A stretch of 64,000 bases of DNA from Roseiarcus sp963717215 (GCA_963717215.1 CAVQVS010000006.1:620001-684000); one strand, 5' to 3'. Counted from the first letter of the stretch, positions 27,559-36,305 are shown. Notes: generated from the letters alone by a model not told the origin. Numbers and translations are program-made.

Positions 27559-27996
27559 ATGAACGACCGGCTGTTTCCCGGCCGCCCGATCCTGGCGGTG
27601 TCGGCTGCGGTGTTTAGAGACGGGCGGGCGCTCATCATCCGCCGGGCGCGCGCGCCGCTGGTTGGCCATTTCAGCCTGCCGGGCGGCGGGGTCGAAGTCG
27701 GCGAGACGCTCGCCGTCGCACTCGTCCGCGAACTCATGGAAGAGGTCGGAATCGAAGCTGAAATCCTCGCCTTTAACCGGCATGTGGAGGCGATTTTACA
27801 CGAAGGAAGCCGAATACGAACGCATTTTGTCATCGCATCCTTCGTCGCGCGATGGACGAAAGGCGAGCCGCGCCTCAGCGACGAGGTCGATGCCGTCGAA
27901 TGGATCGATCCCGCCGGCCCCCTGCCCTCGCCGACGACGCCGGAACTGGGCGACGTTTTGGCGCGCGCGGCGCGGATCGCCGCCGAGCACGGGTGA
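27559..27996 (+). CDS. NUDIX hydrolase
   Basis: A 145-residue NUDIX protein. After ILAVSAAVFRDGRALIIRRA the NUDIX box GGGVEVGETLAVALVRELME (with EEVGI following) is complete, so the enzyme should be active on a nucleoside diphosphate derivative. C-terminal strand pattern EVDAVEWIDPAGPL is ordinary. ATG at 27559; a TTG two codons ahead is also in frame. It has no same-strand partner. The group resembles ADP-ribose pyrophosphatase/MutT-like proteins; the substrate is not predictable. Confidence 0.85.
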   Translation: MNDRLFPGRPILAVSAAVFRDGRALIIRRARAPLVGHFSLPGGGVEVGETLAVALVRELMEEVGIEAEILAFNRHVEAILHEGSRIRTHFVIASFVARWTKGEPRLSDEVDAVEWIDPAGPLPSPTTPELGDVLARAARIAAEHG

Positions 27997-28124
27997 GGCG
28001 CGCCGTTTTGTCCGTCAGTCAGCAGGACCGAGGTCGCGAAGACAATGTCCTCGTCCTCGGGAGCCCGGTGAGATGCGGCGTCTCGAAGTACGCTCCATAG
28101 GCGGTACGGCTTGTGGGCGGGAAC

Positions 28125-28170
28125 GATCCTTCGAGACGCGATGCATTCCATCGCTCCTCAGGATGAGGGG
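28125..28170. repeat. Dispersed extragenic palindrome, copy 1
   Basis: GATCCTTCGAGACGC, a variable spacer, then GCTCCTCAGGATGAGG. The two ends (GATCCTTCGAG... and CTCCTCAGGATG) are of the type repeated between genes in many Hyphomicrobiales genomes. A partly matching copy occurs at 36306-36346 in this window. Confidence 0.55.
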
Positions 28171-28199
28171 CCTAGACTAAAGGCTCGTCGCCGCGACTC

Positions 28200-28220
28200 C
28201 CCCGGGATCTGAACCCGGGG
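28200..28220. terminator. GC hairpin between convergent NUDIX and PEP-CTERM genes
   Basis: CCCCGGG, loop ATCTGAA, CCCGGGG: a perfect 7-bp GC stem with a 7-base loop, placed between the ends of two convergent genes. There is AAAA on the plus-strand 3' side but no clean U-tract in either direction, so its terminator role is an inference from position. Confidence 0.4.
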
Positions 28221-28244
28221 AAAACGCGGCGATCCAAGCCGCAA

Positions 28245-28961
28245 TCAGGCGACGAGAGCCGGGTTGGCCTTCGCCCTGCGACGGGCGGCGATTCCGAGGC
28301 CCGCCAATCCTACCATCATCAGCGCCCAGGTTGACGGCTCCGGGACGCCGCCCGGGGTCGAACTGCCGAACGTCACGTCATCGAACACGATCTCGTTGGC
28401 GACGCCGGAGAACTCGATCGATTTCGCTGTACCGGCAAAGCTAACTCCAGCTGCCGAAAACGGGCAAAAGGCGGCGCTATAACCACTGCAGCCGCTGGCA
28501 TTCGGAGACAGATTGAGCGTCCCCAGCAGCGTTCCCGTCCCGTCGAGGCCGCTGAATACCGAAACGCTTCCGCTGTCGCTAACGGAAGCATAGTTCAAGG
28601 AGAATCCAGTGGTGAACCCGGCGGCAATATCCATGAAGGTCGAACTGCCGCTGAGGAAGAACAGGCCGCCTTCCAGAGAATTAGGGTCTCCCAGACCTCC
28701 CTTTGACGTGTTGGAGCAGGTCACCGAAGTGCTGTTTAAGCAGATCGCCTGTGCGTTCGACGAAAAGACAATTCCGTAATTCGGACCCGTCGTTCCGTCG
28801 CTGCTCATACCCCCGTTATAGAAATCGTTGATGAAGGCGAAGCCGCTCGGATATCCCGCGTTGATGCCTTCAAAGGTCAGGTCGATGACGCCGCTCGCAT
28901 TGGCGGCAGTCGCCGCGACGAGCGCCGCCACCGACACTCCAAAACCGAATAAGATTTTCAT
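28245..28961 (-). CDS. PEP-CTERM sorting-signal exported protein
   Basis: Secreted protein of about 238 residues with an N-terminal signal peptide (MKILFGFGVSVAALVAATAANAS) and a C-terminal PEP-CTERM tag: VPEPSTWALMMVGLAGLGIA followed by ARRRAKA. The tag is normally recognised by an EpsH-type exosortase and such proteins go to the surface or biofilm matrix. The middle is a Gly/Ser/Asn-rich beta domain (SGSSTFMDIAAGFTTGFSLN) with four Cys, of unknown function. ATG at 28961 with GGGGAG ahead. No exosortase gene is in the window. Confidence 0.85.
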   Translation of the reverse strand: MKILFGFGVSVAALVAATAANASGVIDLTFEGINAGYPSGFAFINDFYNGGMSSDGTTGPNYGIVFSSNAQAICLNSTSVTCSNTSKGGLGDPNSLEGGLFFLSGSSTFMDIAAGFTTGFSLNYASVSDSGSVSVFSGLDGTGTLLGTLNLSPNASGCSGYSAAFCPFSAAGVSFAGTAKSIEFSGVANEIVFDDVTFGSSTPGGVPEPSTWALMMVGLAGLGIAARRRAKANPALVA

Positions 28962-29099
28962 GGGCTCCCCTCTCAAAAAATTGCATGAGCTTAACGGTCA
29001 TTACCGAACCGTAATGTTACGTTTGCGTCAAGACCGAGAGTAATGCAAGGGGATTTTGTCCTTAAAACGAAAAAATGCAACCCCGCTAGTGTCTGGTCG

Positions 29100-30755
29100 C
29101 TAGTATCCGAATATCGTCACCCACTTTTCGATAATAGGTAAAATCGGTGCGATGTGCTTCGCGTAACGGCGCCATTGCCCGACGCCATCCGCGTTTATCC
29201 CTCGCGCGAGCTGAACATCGCTCGGCGTTTGGGCGTCCACCGGCAGTCTTTCCGCGAAGCGCTCGACGGCAGGATCCCATTCCAGCTCGAGGAAAGCCAA
29301 AGTTTCCTGAACCTCCGCCTCGAACTTCCTCACCATCGTCTCGTGCCGAACCTCTCTCGCTGTCAGCGGGAGCCGGGCGCGATACGTGCGATCGAGGGTC
29401 ATGACCGCGTCGTAATAGGTTGCCGCGTCCTTGAGGTCCAAAAACTCAAACATCGCCGAATTGATCTGGAATCTTCGCCGAAAGCAGCTGAACACGACGT
29501 CGCGAGGATCGCGTATGGCGAACAGGATCTTGGCATGTGGGAACAGCTTGATGATCGCCGGCAAGGCGGTGATGTGCAGCGGCAGCTTGTCTATGACCAC
29601 CTTACCTGAAATATCCCCGCCCAGCGTTGCAGCGACGCGACGCCAGTAGGTCTCCCGAGCCGCATCGGCCAAAGGCGGCGCCAATTGCGCGAGGCGATCG
29701 AGCCCCTTCGCATCGGCCATGAAGCCCCGGCCGACTTCCGCAAGATGGTCGACCTCCGAGAGAGTCGCGACTCCTGGATGGGCGGCGAGCACCCGTTCGA
29801 GCAGGGTCGTGCCCGACCTCGGAAAGCCAAGCAAAAATGCGTGCCCCGAGGCAGCCCGGGCACCGACATGATCTTCGCCAGCCGAGGCGCGCCACGGATC
29901 ATGGGGCGCGTGAGCGAAGTATTGCGTGAGGCGTCTGGCCTCATCCACGCGACGTTCGCTGATTTCGCGCTGGATTCTGCGGCCGTTCGCCCGGCGCAAG
30001 ATCGAATTGCGCGATTGGTAATCGGCGAACGCTTCGTCTCGGAGGTCGAGGATGTCGAACGCGTCCGCGCGCAGATCGAGCACGCCGACCCTATTGTCGT
30101 CGTTCAGATCCGGACGATGGAGGAGACGGGTCATGCGCTCGCGCGTCGCTTCCGCTAAGTCCTCAATCAGGTCGGCCCGACCAAGCGCCATTTCGGCGGT
30201 CAACAAATTCGGCTGCAAGACGAGCGCCCGGTTCGCCAGGGCCCTCGCATCGTCGGTCTTCCGCCGCCGCGCAGCGATAAGCGCGAGGGCCGCGACCGCG
30301 CCCGCCTCTTTCGGCGCCCGTTCCGCGACGCGACGGAAGTAGTCGCCGGCCGACGTCAGCTCGCCGAGGCGATAGCTTGCCTCCCCGGCGGCCAAGAGCG
30401 TCGGGACGCTGTCGGGTTCAATGCCCAAAGCTTTCTCGTACGCGCCCAGAGCATCGCGCGTGCGTCCATGACGAACCATCGACGCACCGAGTCGCCGCCA
30501 CACCTCAGCCTGTTCCGGCGCGATTTCGGAGGCCCGAATGAGCAGGCTCGACGCTTCCGGCGCGCGATCCTGCTCGTCCAGACTTTCCGCGGCGAGCAGC
30601 AGCACGAGCGGTTCATCCATGAAGTACCGCAGAGCCGCTTCCGCCATATGGAGCGCGCGTTTGCGATCGCCGCGCGCGACAGCAGCGACGATCGCGTCGA
30701 AGATGCGATCGGCCTCATCAGAGTCCAAAGACTGACCCTCGCGCAGATTGGTCAA
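29100..30755 (-). CDS. TPR-repeat sulfotransferase family protein
   Basis: Two-part protein of 551 residues. Residues about 1-210 are tetratricopeptide repeats (VWRRLGASMVRHGRTRDALG, TAEMALGRADLI). Residues about 300-540 are a PAPS-dependent sulfotransferase: the 5'-phosphosulfate loop LGFPRSGTTLLERVLAAHPG, the general region SEVDHLAEVGRGF, and the 3'-phosphate motif ILFAIRDPRDVVFSCFRRRF. It resembles bacterial TPR-sulfotransferases whose acceptors are mostly unknown. No signal peptide. The start chosen is a TTG at 30755; it is not strongly supported. No sugar-transferase neighbours point to the acceptor. Confidence 0.85.
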   Translation of the reverse strand: MTNLREGQSLDSDEADRIFDAIVAAVARGDRKRALHMAEAALRYFMDEPLVLLLAAESLDEQDRAPEASSLLIRASEIAPEQAEVWRRLGASMVRHGRTRDALGAYEKALGIEPDSVPTLLAAGEASYRLGELTSAGDYFRRVAERAPKEAGAVAALALIAARRRKTDDARALANRALVLQPNLLTAEMALGRADLIEDLAEATRERMTRLLHRPDLNDDNRVGVLDLRADAFDILDLRDEAFADYQSRNSILRRANGRRIQREISERRVDEARRLTQYFAHAPHDPWRASAGEDHVGARAASGHAFLLGFPRSGTTLLERVLAAHPGVATLSEVDHLAEVGRGFMADAKGLDRLAQLAPPLADAARETYWRRVAATLGGDISGKVVIDKLPLHITALPAIIKLFPHAKILFAIRDPRDVVFSCFRRRFQINSAMFEFLDLKDAATYYDAVMTLDRTYRARLPLTAREVRHETMVRKFEAEVQETLAFLELEWDPAVERFAERLPVDAQTPSDVQLARGINADGVGQWRRYAKHIAPILPIIEKWVTIFGY

Positions 30756-30910
30756 CGTCTTCCGCTCTATTTGGCGCCGTCGGCTCGCCGCCAGGTTAAT
30801 TCCATGCCACGAATGGCAAAAATGGTAGCGCCAAGCTTGGCTTCACGCAACGCGGCCGCTCTGGACGCCTGCTTCCGCGGGCATGATGGATAAGGGCGCG
30901 CTGCGCCAAC

Positions 30911-31147
30911 CTCGACAGGGACACGCTCAGTCCCCATCTCAGCCGCGCCTGTCCAGAAACTGGCGCGATCCCTGCCTTGGCGCTTTTGGCGCCCGTGTTC
31001 TAGAACCCGTCGGGCGGACTTTCTTCAAGCGATGTTGGTGCATGAGCGGCGTCAACGACATTCGATCGAACTCCCCACAGTTCTTCACCAGAAACGGGCA
31101 TAACGTCGTGCCGTCGAGCTCGCTCGTGCCGCGCGACGACCCGACGC
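30911..31147 (+). repeat. Direct repeat, left copy of the alaS 5' region
   Basis: This stretch repeats 33405-33642. From 30975 to 31147 the copies align without gaps at an offset of 2495, with about 14 mismatches in 173 bases. It includes the noncoding leader with TTGGCGCTTTTGGCGC and the palindrome GTTCTAGAAC (30997-31006), plus the first codons of alaS. The two copies bracket gph remnant, cbbY and bciA. Confidence 0.9.
31042..31147 (+). pseudogene. Truncated second copy of alaS 5' end
   Basis: From an ATG at 31042 the sequence encodes SGVNDIRSNSPQFFTRNGHN and VVPSSSLVPRDDPTQ, the first 35 or so residues of alanyl-tRNA synthetase with several substitutions compared with the intact gene at 33537. 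After 31147 homology stops abruptly and the frame runs into the antisense end of bciA. It cannot make a functional enzyme. Being preceded by the same leader as alaS, it may still be transcribed. Confidence 0.88.
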
Positions 31148-31152
31148 AGGCG

Positions 31153-32184
31153 TCAAAAGACGGAATGGTCGCCGCGCTCGGACATGACGTCGCCGCGGAC
31201 CAGGTGCGCGTAGAAATCGAATAGCGTCTCGTTTCCCGTCGATGGCGTCGCGGCAGCGTCGTAACGGCCCTTCGCCGGGTCCCAAACGAGCATCAACTCG
31301 GAGGCGTAATAGCGGCCGATGCGAGCCAGTTCCGCTTTTTCAGCCAAACGTGGAAAGAGCCGACCGAGGCCGCCAAGCACGCTCACGATGGAATCGAGAA
31401 GCGCCAGAGGCACATGCCTGAACCGCGGTTCCCGCCCGAGCAAGGCGAACAGACGCTCGCCCTGCTGCTTCGGCGTGATGGCTTCCCCCGGGCCGCCTAT
31501 AGGCAGCACGCGATTGTAACGACTTTTGTCGTCCAGGCATTCAGCGAGGAAGGAGCCGAGATCATTATCGCTGATCGGCTTGCACGCGGTCAGGGCGCCG
31601 TCGCCAAAGACTACGAAGGGCCTGCCGCGCTTTACGCGATCGACTTGCCCGGACAGCGACTTGAAAAGGGCGGTTGGCCTGACGATGGAATAGGTCAGGC
31701 CAGACGCCATGAGGACGTTCTCGAACGCCAGCTTGGCGTGTTGAAAGGCCAAACGAGGCCTCTGAACGCAGATCGCGGACAAAAGGACCATGTGCGTAGC
31801 CCCTGCTTTCCGCGATGCCGCTAGCGCATCCACATGAGCCTGATAGTCGATGGCCCAGGCGTCCTTCGGCACGCCGTTGCGCGAAGCAAGGCATGAGACC
31901 AACGCATCAAAGCGCTCGCCGCAAATGCCATCTCTGGCGAGGCAGGCTGGGTCGGTTACATCGCCGAAGCGGAGAGTGCTGCCCTGAAGCAGCATCGCGC
32001 TGTCATATGGAGCGAGCCGGCCCTCGACGCCTGCTCGATGTCGCACAAGGCACACAACGTCGTGGCCACGCCGCACCAGCGCGCGCACTGTCGCGCGACC
32101 AACTGTGCCAGTGGCGCCCAACACGAGCACGCGCTTGGCCTGGGCAGGGTGAATGGCCGCTGCCGGTGTCGCGACATCAATCAT
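31153..32184 (-). CDS. bciA: 3,8-divinyl chlorophyllide a 8-vinyl reductase
   Basis: NADPH-dependent enzyme that reduces the 8-vinyl group of divinyl chlorophyllide during (bacterio)chlorophyll synthesis. The Rossmann motif VLVLGATGTVGRATVRALVR is at about residues 19-38. Family-specific blocks are very clear: DALVSCLASRNGVPKDAWAI, MVLLSAICVQRPRLAFQHAK, ALFKSLSGQVDRVKRGRPFV, VLPIGGPGEAITPKQQGERL and the terminal HSVF. 343 residues, full length, start ATG at 32184. It lies with cbbY and a gph remnant between two copies of the alaS 5' end, so it may have arrived as a block. It implies a phototrophic ancestry. Confidence 0.92.
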   Translation of the reverse strand: MIDVATPAAAIHPAQAKRVLVLGATGTVGRATVRALVRRGHDVVCLVRHRAGVEGRLAPYDSAMLLQGSTLRFGDVTDPACLARDGICGERFDALVSCLASRNGVPKDAWAIDYQAHVDALAASRKAGATHMVLLSAICVQRPRLAFQHAKLAFENVLMASGLTYSIVRPTALFKSLSGQVDRVKRGRPFVVFGDGALTACKPISDNDLGSFLAECLDDKSRYNRVLPIGGPGEAITPKQQGERLFALLGREPRFRHVPLALLDSIVSVLGGLGRLFPRLAEKAELARIGRYYASELMLVWDPAKGRYDAAATPSTGNETLFDFYAHLVRGDVMSERGDHSVF

Positions 32185-32268
32185 CGGCCGGCACTATCCG
32201 CCAAGGTCAAACCGCTAGGAGGCGCTGTCACGCGGGCGTGAGTCAAGGGTCGTGCCGAACCCAGCCCG

Positions 32269-32967
32269 TTAATTGTCTTGCTTGCTCTCCGCTAAGCGCT
32301 CGACTTTGAACGCACGGAGATCCGGCAAAAATAAATCCGCCTCTGAGAAATCGTCTTCCCCCGTGTACTGGCTGGGCGTGATAACGACCCGAAGCCCTGC
32401 TGATTTCGCGGCAAGCAAACCATTGCGCGAATCCTCGAAGGCAACGCAGTCCTTCGGCTCAACGCCCAGCCGGTCCAGCGCGATGTTATAAATGTCGGGA
32501 GCGGGTTTCTTGCGCCTCGCCTCGTCGCCCGCGGCCACGACATCGAACACACCACGAGCAGGCACGCCCCAGCACGCGACGCAGAGCGCGTCGACGTTCA
32601 GAAGGTTCGTGGTTGTCGCCACGGCGAGCTTAAACTTTTGCGTCTTGGCGAATTCGATGAGATCTCTCACGCCTGGGCGCAAGAGAATGGCTCCACTTGC
32701 AACGATTTCGCTGTAAAGTTTCGTCTTTTGGTGATGCAAAGCCGCAATTCTCTCATCGGTCATGGCCTGCACCGACCCAGATAGCTCGACAAAGGCGCGG
32801 ATCCGCTCCTTTCCACCGGTGACCTGGAGGAGTTCACCATAGAGTGACGGATCCCAATGCCAATCGAGCCCAGCGGCAGCGAATGTCGCGTTGAACGCGT
32901 GTCTGTGCGCTTCCTCAGTCTCGGCAAGCGTGCCGTCAACATCGAAGATGAAGGCCGCGATTGTCAT
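32269..32967 (-). CDS. cbbY: CbbY-type HAD phosphatase
   Basis: HAD-superfamily phosphatase of the CbbY group, which removes xylulose-1,5-bisphosphate, a misfire inhibitor of RuBisCO. Motif I FIFDVDGTLAETEEAHRHAF, motif II region VATTTNLLNV, motif III/IV KKPAPDIYNIALDRLGVEP and AFEDSRNGLLAAKSAGL. The C-terminal TPSQYTGEDDFSEADLFLPD is typical of CbbY rather than general Gph proteins. 232 residues. Its ATG overlaps the stop of the gph remnant (ATGA), and bciA follows 84 bases on. The combination suggests origin from a Calvin-cycle/photosynthesis region. Confidence 0.85.
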   Translation of the reverse strand: MTIAAFIFDVDGTLAETEEAHRHAFNATFAAAGLDWHWDPSLYGELLQVTGGKERIRAFVELSGSVQAMTDERIAALHHQKTKLYSEIVASGAILLRPGVRDLIEFAKTQKFKLAVATTTNLLNVDALCVACWGVPARGVFDVVAAGDEARRKKPAPDIYNIALDRLGVEPKDCVAFEDSRNGLLAAKSAGLRVVITPSQYTGEDDFSEADLFLPDLRAFKVERLAESKQDN

Positions 32968-33143
32968 CGCCCGGCGCCGCTCCGCGCCACGTGGTCCGGG
33001 AGAGCTTCGAAATGATCGAACACATGCATCGGCTCGAACATTTCGACGGACTCCCTAAGATATCCGCAGGAGAACAGATTCGCCGCCGCGTCCGGCGCTC
33101 TGTCGATCAACGCGCCATCAAGGTCGAAAACGACAGCTTTCAT
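32964..33143 (-). pseudogene. Phosphoglycolate phosphatase, internally deleted remnant
   Basis: Only 59 residues remain. The first 20, MKAVVFDLDGALIDRAPDA, are the motif I start of Gph/CbbZ; from about residue 23 the text jumps to what looks like the C-terminal end of the same family: GYLRESVEMFEPMHVFDHFE then ALPDHV. About 165 residues with motifs II-IV are missing. The reading frame remains open across the join and its stop overlaps the cbbY start. It is not catalytic, although it could still couple translation of cbbY. Confidence 0.62.
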
Positions 33144-33404
33144 ATTTTCGCTCAACGAACTCGGTGGCAGAACGTTGAGCGCAGTTGTGAATGTCCGCGC
33201 CTCTCTTCGCCAGCCGACCAACGTCGGACACTGAACTCGGATTCCACCCCTCATATCGAATTGACACTTCAATCCTATGGACATTGTAACTTTACCATTG
33301 CTGTTGTGAGGTTCAGGAGTTAAACTGCGTCGGGCGACTGAAAGATGCGGCACATGCTCGCGTACGAACGGTTCGACGCCCACAAGCATCCCGAAGCGCC
33401 CAGC

Positions 33405-33642
33405 CTCGACGAGGAGAACATCCGTCCCCATATCAGCCGCTCCCCGTCCGAAAACTTACGCGGTCCGTGCATTGGCGCTTTTGGCGCTCGTGTTCTAGAA
33501 CCCCTCGGGCGAACTTTCTTCAAGCGATTTTGGTGCATGAGCGGCGTCAACGACATTCGATCGAACTTCCTCCAGTTCTTCGCCAGGAACGGGCATAACG
33601 TCGTGCCGTCGAGTTCGCTTGTGCCGCGCAACGATCCGACGC
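33405..33642 (+). repeat. Direct repeat, right copy of the alaS 5' region
   Basis: Partner of 30911-31147. Covers about 130 bases before the alaS ATG, including the palindrome GTTCTAGAAC at 33492-33501, and the first 35 codons. The intact alaS continues from this copy. Confidence 0.9.
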
Positions 33643-36209
33643 TGATGTTTACCAACGCCGGGATGGTGCAGTTCAAGAACGTCTTCACCGGCGTCGAGAA
33701 GCGTCCCTACAAGCGGGCGACGACATCGCAGAAATGTGTGCGCGCGGGCGGCAAGCACAACGACCTCGACAATGTCGGCTATACGGCGCGCCACCATACG
33801 TTCTTCGAAATGCTGGGCAACTTTTCGTTCGGCGACTATTTCAAGGACTACGCGATCGAATTCGCATGGGGCCTGCTGACGCGCGACCTCGGGTTGCCCG
33901 CGGAAAAGCTCACCATCACCGTCTATCACGACGATGACGAAGCCTTCGACCTGTGGCGAAAGATCTCCGGGCTCCCCGAGGAGCGGATCATCCGCATCGC
34001 GACCAGCGACAATTTCTGGGCGATGGGCGACACCGGCCCCTGCGGACCGTGCTCGGAGATTTTCTACGACCACGGGGATCACATCCCGGGCGGCCCGCCC
34101 GGTTCGCTCGACGCCGACGGCGACCGCTTTATCGAAATCTGGAATCTCGTGTTCATGCAGTTCGAGGCGCTGCCGGGCGGCGAGCGGATCAATCTGCCGC
34201 GCCCGTCGGTCGACACCGGCATGGGCCTCGAGCGCATCGCCGCCGTGCTCCAGGGCGTGCACGACAATTACGACATCGATCTTTTTCGCGCGCTCATCCG
34301 CGCGAGCGTCGAACTCACCGGCGTCGATCCCGACGGGTCCCACCGCGCGTCGCACCGGGTGATCGCCGACCATCTGCGCGCTTCCGCCTTCCTGGTCGCC
34401 GACGGGGTGCTGCCCTCGAACGAGGGCCGCGGCTATGTGCTCCGTCGCATCATGCGCCGCGCCATGCGCCACGCGCAGATCCTTGGCGCGCGCGATCCCC
34501 TGATGTGGCGGCTCGTTCCGGCGCTCACGCGCGAGATGGGCCAGGCCTATCCCGAACTGATCCGCGCCGAGGCGCTCATCTCGGAGACGCTCAAGCTCGA
34601 GGAGACGCGTTTTCGCTCGGCGCTGGCGCGTGGCCTCGCCATTCTCGAGGACGAGACGCGCACGCTTGGGGACGGGGGCGTCCTCAACGGCGAGACGGCG
34701 TTCCGACTCTACGACACGTTTGGATTTCCCCTTGATCTCACGCAGGACGCCCTTCGCGCCCGCGGCCTTTCCGTCGACACCGAGGGGTTCAACGCCGCCA
34801 TGGAGCGCCAGCGCGCCGACGCGCGTCGCGCCTGGTCGGGTTCCGGCGAAGCTGCGACTGAAACGATCTGGTATGGCTTGCGCGAGCGCGTCGGCGCGAC
34901 CGAGTTTCTCGGCTACGAGACCGAGACCGCCGAGGGCGTGATCAGTGCGATCGTCAAGGATGGCGTCGAGATCGAAACGCTCAATGCGGGCGAGCGCGGA
35001 TCGCTGATCCTCAATCAGACGCCGTTCTACGGCGAGTCCGGCGGACAGGTCGGCGACGTCGGCGAAATCACCGCGTCCGGCTTCCGCGCCGAAGTGACCG
35101 ACACCCGCAAGAAGCTCGGCGAGCTCGTCGTGCACGACGTCATGATCGTCGAGGGCGCGGCGAGCCTAGGTCTGGCGGTCGAGCTTCGGGTCAATCACGA
35201 CGCGCGCGCGGCGACGCGCGCCAACCATTCGGCGACCCACATCCTGCATGAAGCTTTGCGGATCGTGCTCGGCGATCACGTGGCGCAGAAGGGCTCGCTG
35301 GTTTCGCCCGAGCGGCTGCGCTTCGACATCGCCCACCCGAAGCCGATCACACGCGCCGAACTCGAAAAGGTCGAGGACATCGCCAATCACGTTGTCTTGG
35401 AAAACGCCGAGGTCACGACGCGGCTCATGGGCCTTGACGAAGCGCGCGCGTCCGGCGCCCGCGCTCTGTTCGGCGAGAAATATGGCGACGAGGTGCGCGT
35501 GGTCGCGATGGGCGAGATCGAGGACGGCCACGACCACGAGCGGACCTATTCGATCGAGCTTTGCGGCGGGACGCATGTCCATCGCACCGGCGACATCGGG
35601 CTCATCACCATCGTCGGCGAAAGCGCGGTCGCGGCGGGCGTCAGGCGCATCGAAGCCAAGACGCGCGACGAGGCGCGCAAGCGGCTCGAGGCGGATTCCC
35701 GCGCTTACGGCGATCTCACGGCTTTGCTGCGCGCGCCGGCTGGCGAGGCGGCCGAACGGCTCGAAGCGCTGATCGAAGATCGGCGCAAGCTCGAGCGCGA
35801 GCTCGCCGACGCCAAGCGCAAGCTTGCGATGGGCGGCGGGGCTACGACGGAAGCGAACGATGCGCGCGACGTCGCGGGCGTCAAGCTTTACGCCCGCGCG
35901 GTGAGCGGCGTCGAGATGAAGGATCTGAAGTCGCTCGCCGACGAAGCCAAGCAGAGCGTGGGCTCCGGCGTGGTGGCGATCGCGGCGGCGAGCGAGGACG
36001 GCAAGGCGAGCATCGTCGTCGCCGTCACGCCCGATCTGACGAGCCGCTTCAATGCGGTCGATCTGGTGCGCCTCGGCTCCGCCGCGCTCGGCGGCAAGGG
36101 CGGCGGCGGGCGCCCGGACATGGCGCAGGCCGGGGGGCCTGACGGCGCGAAGACGCACGAGGCGCTGGCGGCGGTCGAAGAGGGCGTGCGCCGCGCGGCC
36201 GGCGCATAA
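33537..36209 (+). CDS. alaS: Alanyl-tRNA synthetase
   Basis: Charges tRNA-Ala and edits mischarged Ser/Gly. Class II aminoacylation core: FTNAGMVQFKNVFTG (motif 1 region), RHHTFFEMLGNFSFGDYF (motif 2), MGDTGPCGPCSEIFYDHG, and the motif 3 segment GMGLERIAAVLQG. The editing domain has the zinc ligands HSATH near residue 567 and CGGTHVHRTGDIG, and the C-Ala domain ends in KGGGGRPDMAQAGGPDGAKT. 890 residues, full length. Start ATG at 33537; the frame is open farther upstream but the conserved protein begins here. It is followed by icd on the opposite strand. recA, its usual upstream neighbour in alphaproteobacteria, is not here. Confidence 0.96.
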   Translation: MSGVNDIRSNFLQFFARNGHNVVPSSSLVPRNDPTLMFTNAGMVQFKNVFTGVEKRPYKRATTSQKCVRAGGKHNDLDNVGYTARHHTFFEMLGNFSFGDYFKDYAIEFAWGLLTRDLGLPAEKLTITVYHDDDEAFDLWRKISGLPEERIIRIATSDNFWAMGDTGPCGPCSEIFYDHGDHIPGGPPGSLDADGDRFIEIWNLVFMQFEALPGGERINLPRPSVDTGMGLERIAAVLQGVHDNYDIDLFRALIRASVELTGVDPDGSHRASHRVIADHLRASAFLVADGVLPSNEGRGYVLRRIMRRAMRHAQILGARDPLMWRLVPALTREMGQAYPELIRAEALISETLKLEETRFRSALARGLAILEDETRTLGDGGVLNGETAFRLYDTFGFPLDLTQDALRARGLSVDTEGFNAAMERQRADARRAWSGSGEAATETIWYGLRERVGATEFLGYETETAEGVISAIVKDGVEIETLNAGERGSLILNQTPFYGESGGQVGDVGEITASGFRAEVTDTRKKLGELVVHDVMIVEGAASLGLAVELRVNHDARAATRANHSATHILHEALRIVLGDHVAQKGSLVSPERLRFDIAHPKPITRAELEKVEDIANHVVLENAEVTTRLMGLDEARASGARALFGEKYGDEVRVVAMGEIEDGHDHERTYSIELCGGTHVHRTGDIGLITIVGESAVAAGVRRIEAKTRDEARKRLEADSRAYGDLTALLRAPAGEAAERLEALIEDRRKLERELADAKRKLAMGGGATTEANDARDVAGVKLYARAVSGVEMKDLKSLADEAKQSVGSGVVAIAAASEDGKASIVVAVTPDLTSRFNAVDLVRLGSAALGGKGGGGRPDMAQAGGPDGAKTHEALAAVEEGVRRAAGA

Positions 36210-36305
36210 GCCGCTCGCGGCAGCATCCTCTTTCTGAGGCGCGCCACTAAGCGGGCCTCGAATAATGCTCCAGTTGGCGCTTCCGGTCCCGCTCCTTCTG
36301 GAGCG

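Noticed and set aside
28198..28240. tRNA T-arm-like sequence (GGGTTCAGATCCC on the minus strand)
   Set aside because: The loop lacks the nearly invariant A58 and there are no matching acceptor, D or anticodon arms; it runs into the end of a coding gene.
33405..33536. A T-box or similar riboswitch in the alaS leader
   Set aside because: No T-box core (TGGNACCGCG) or specifier stem is visible, and T-boxes are not expected in alphaproteobacteria. The duplicated leader is explained by the direct repeat.
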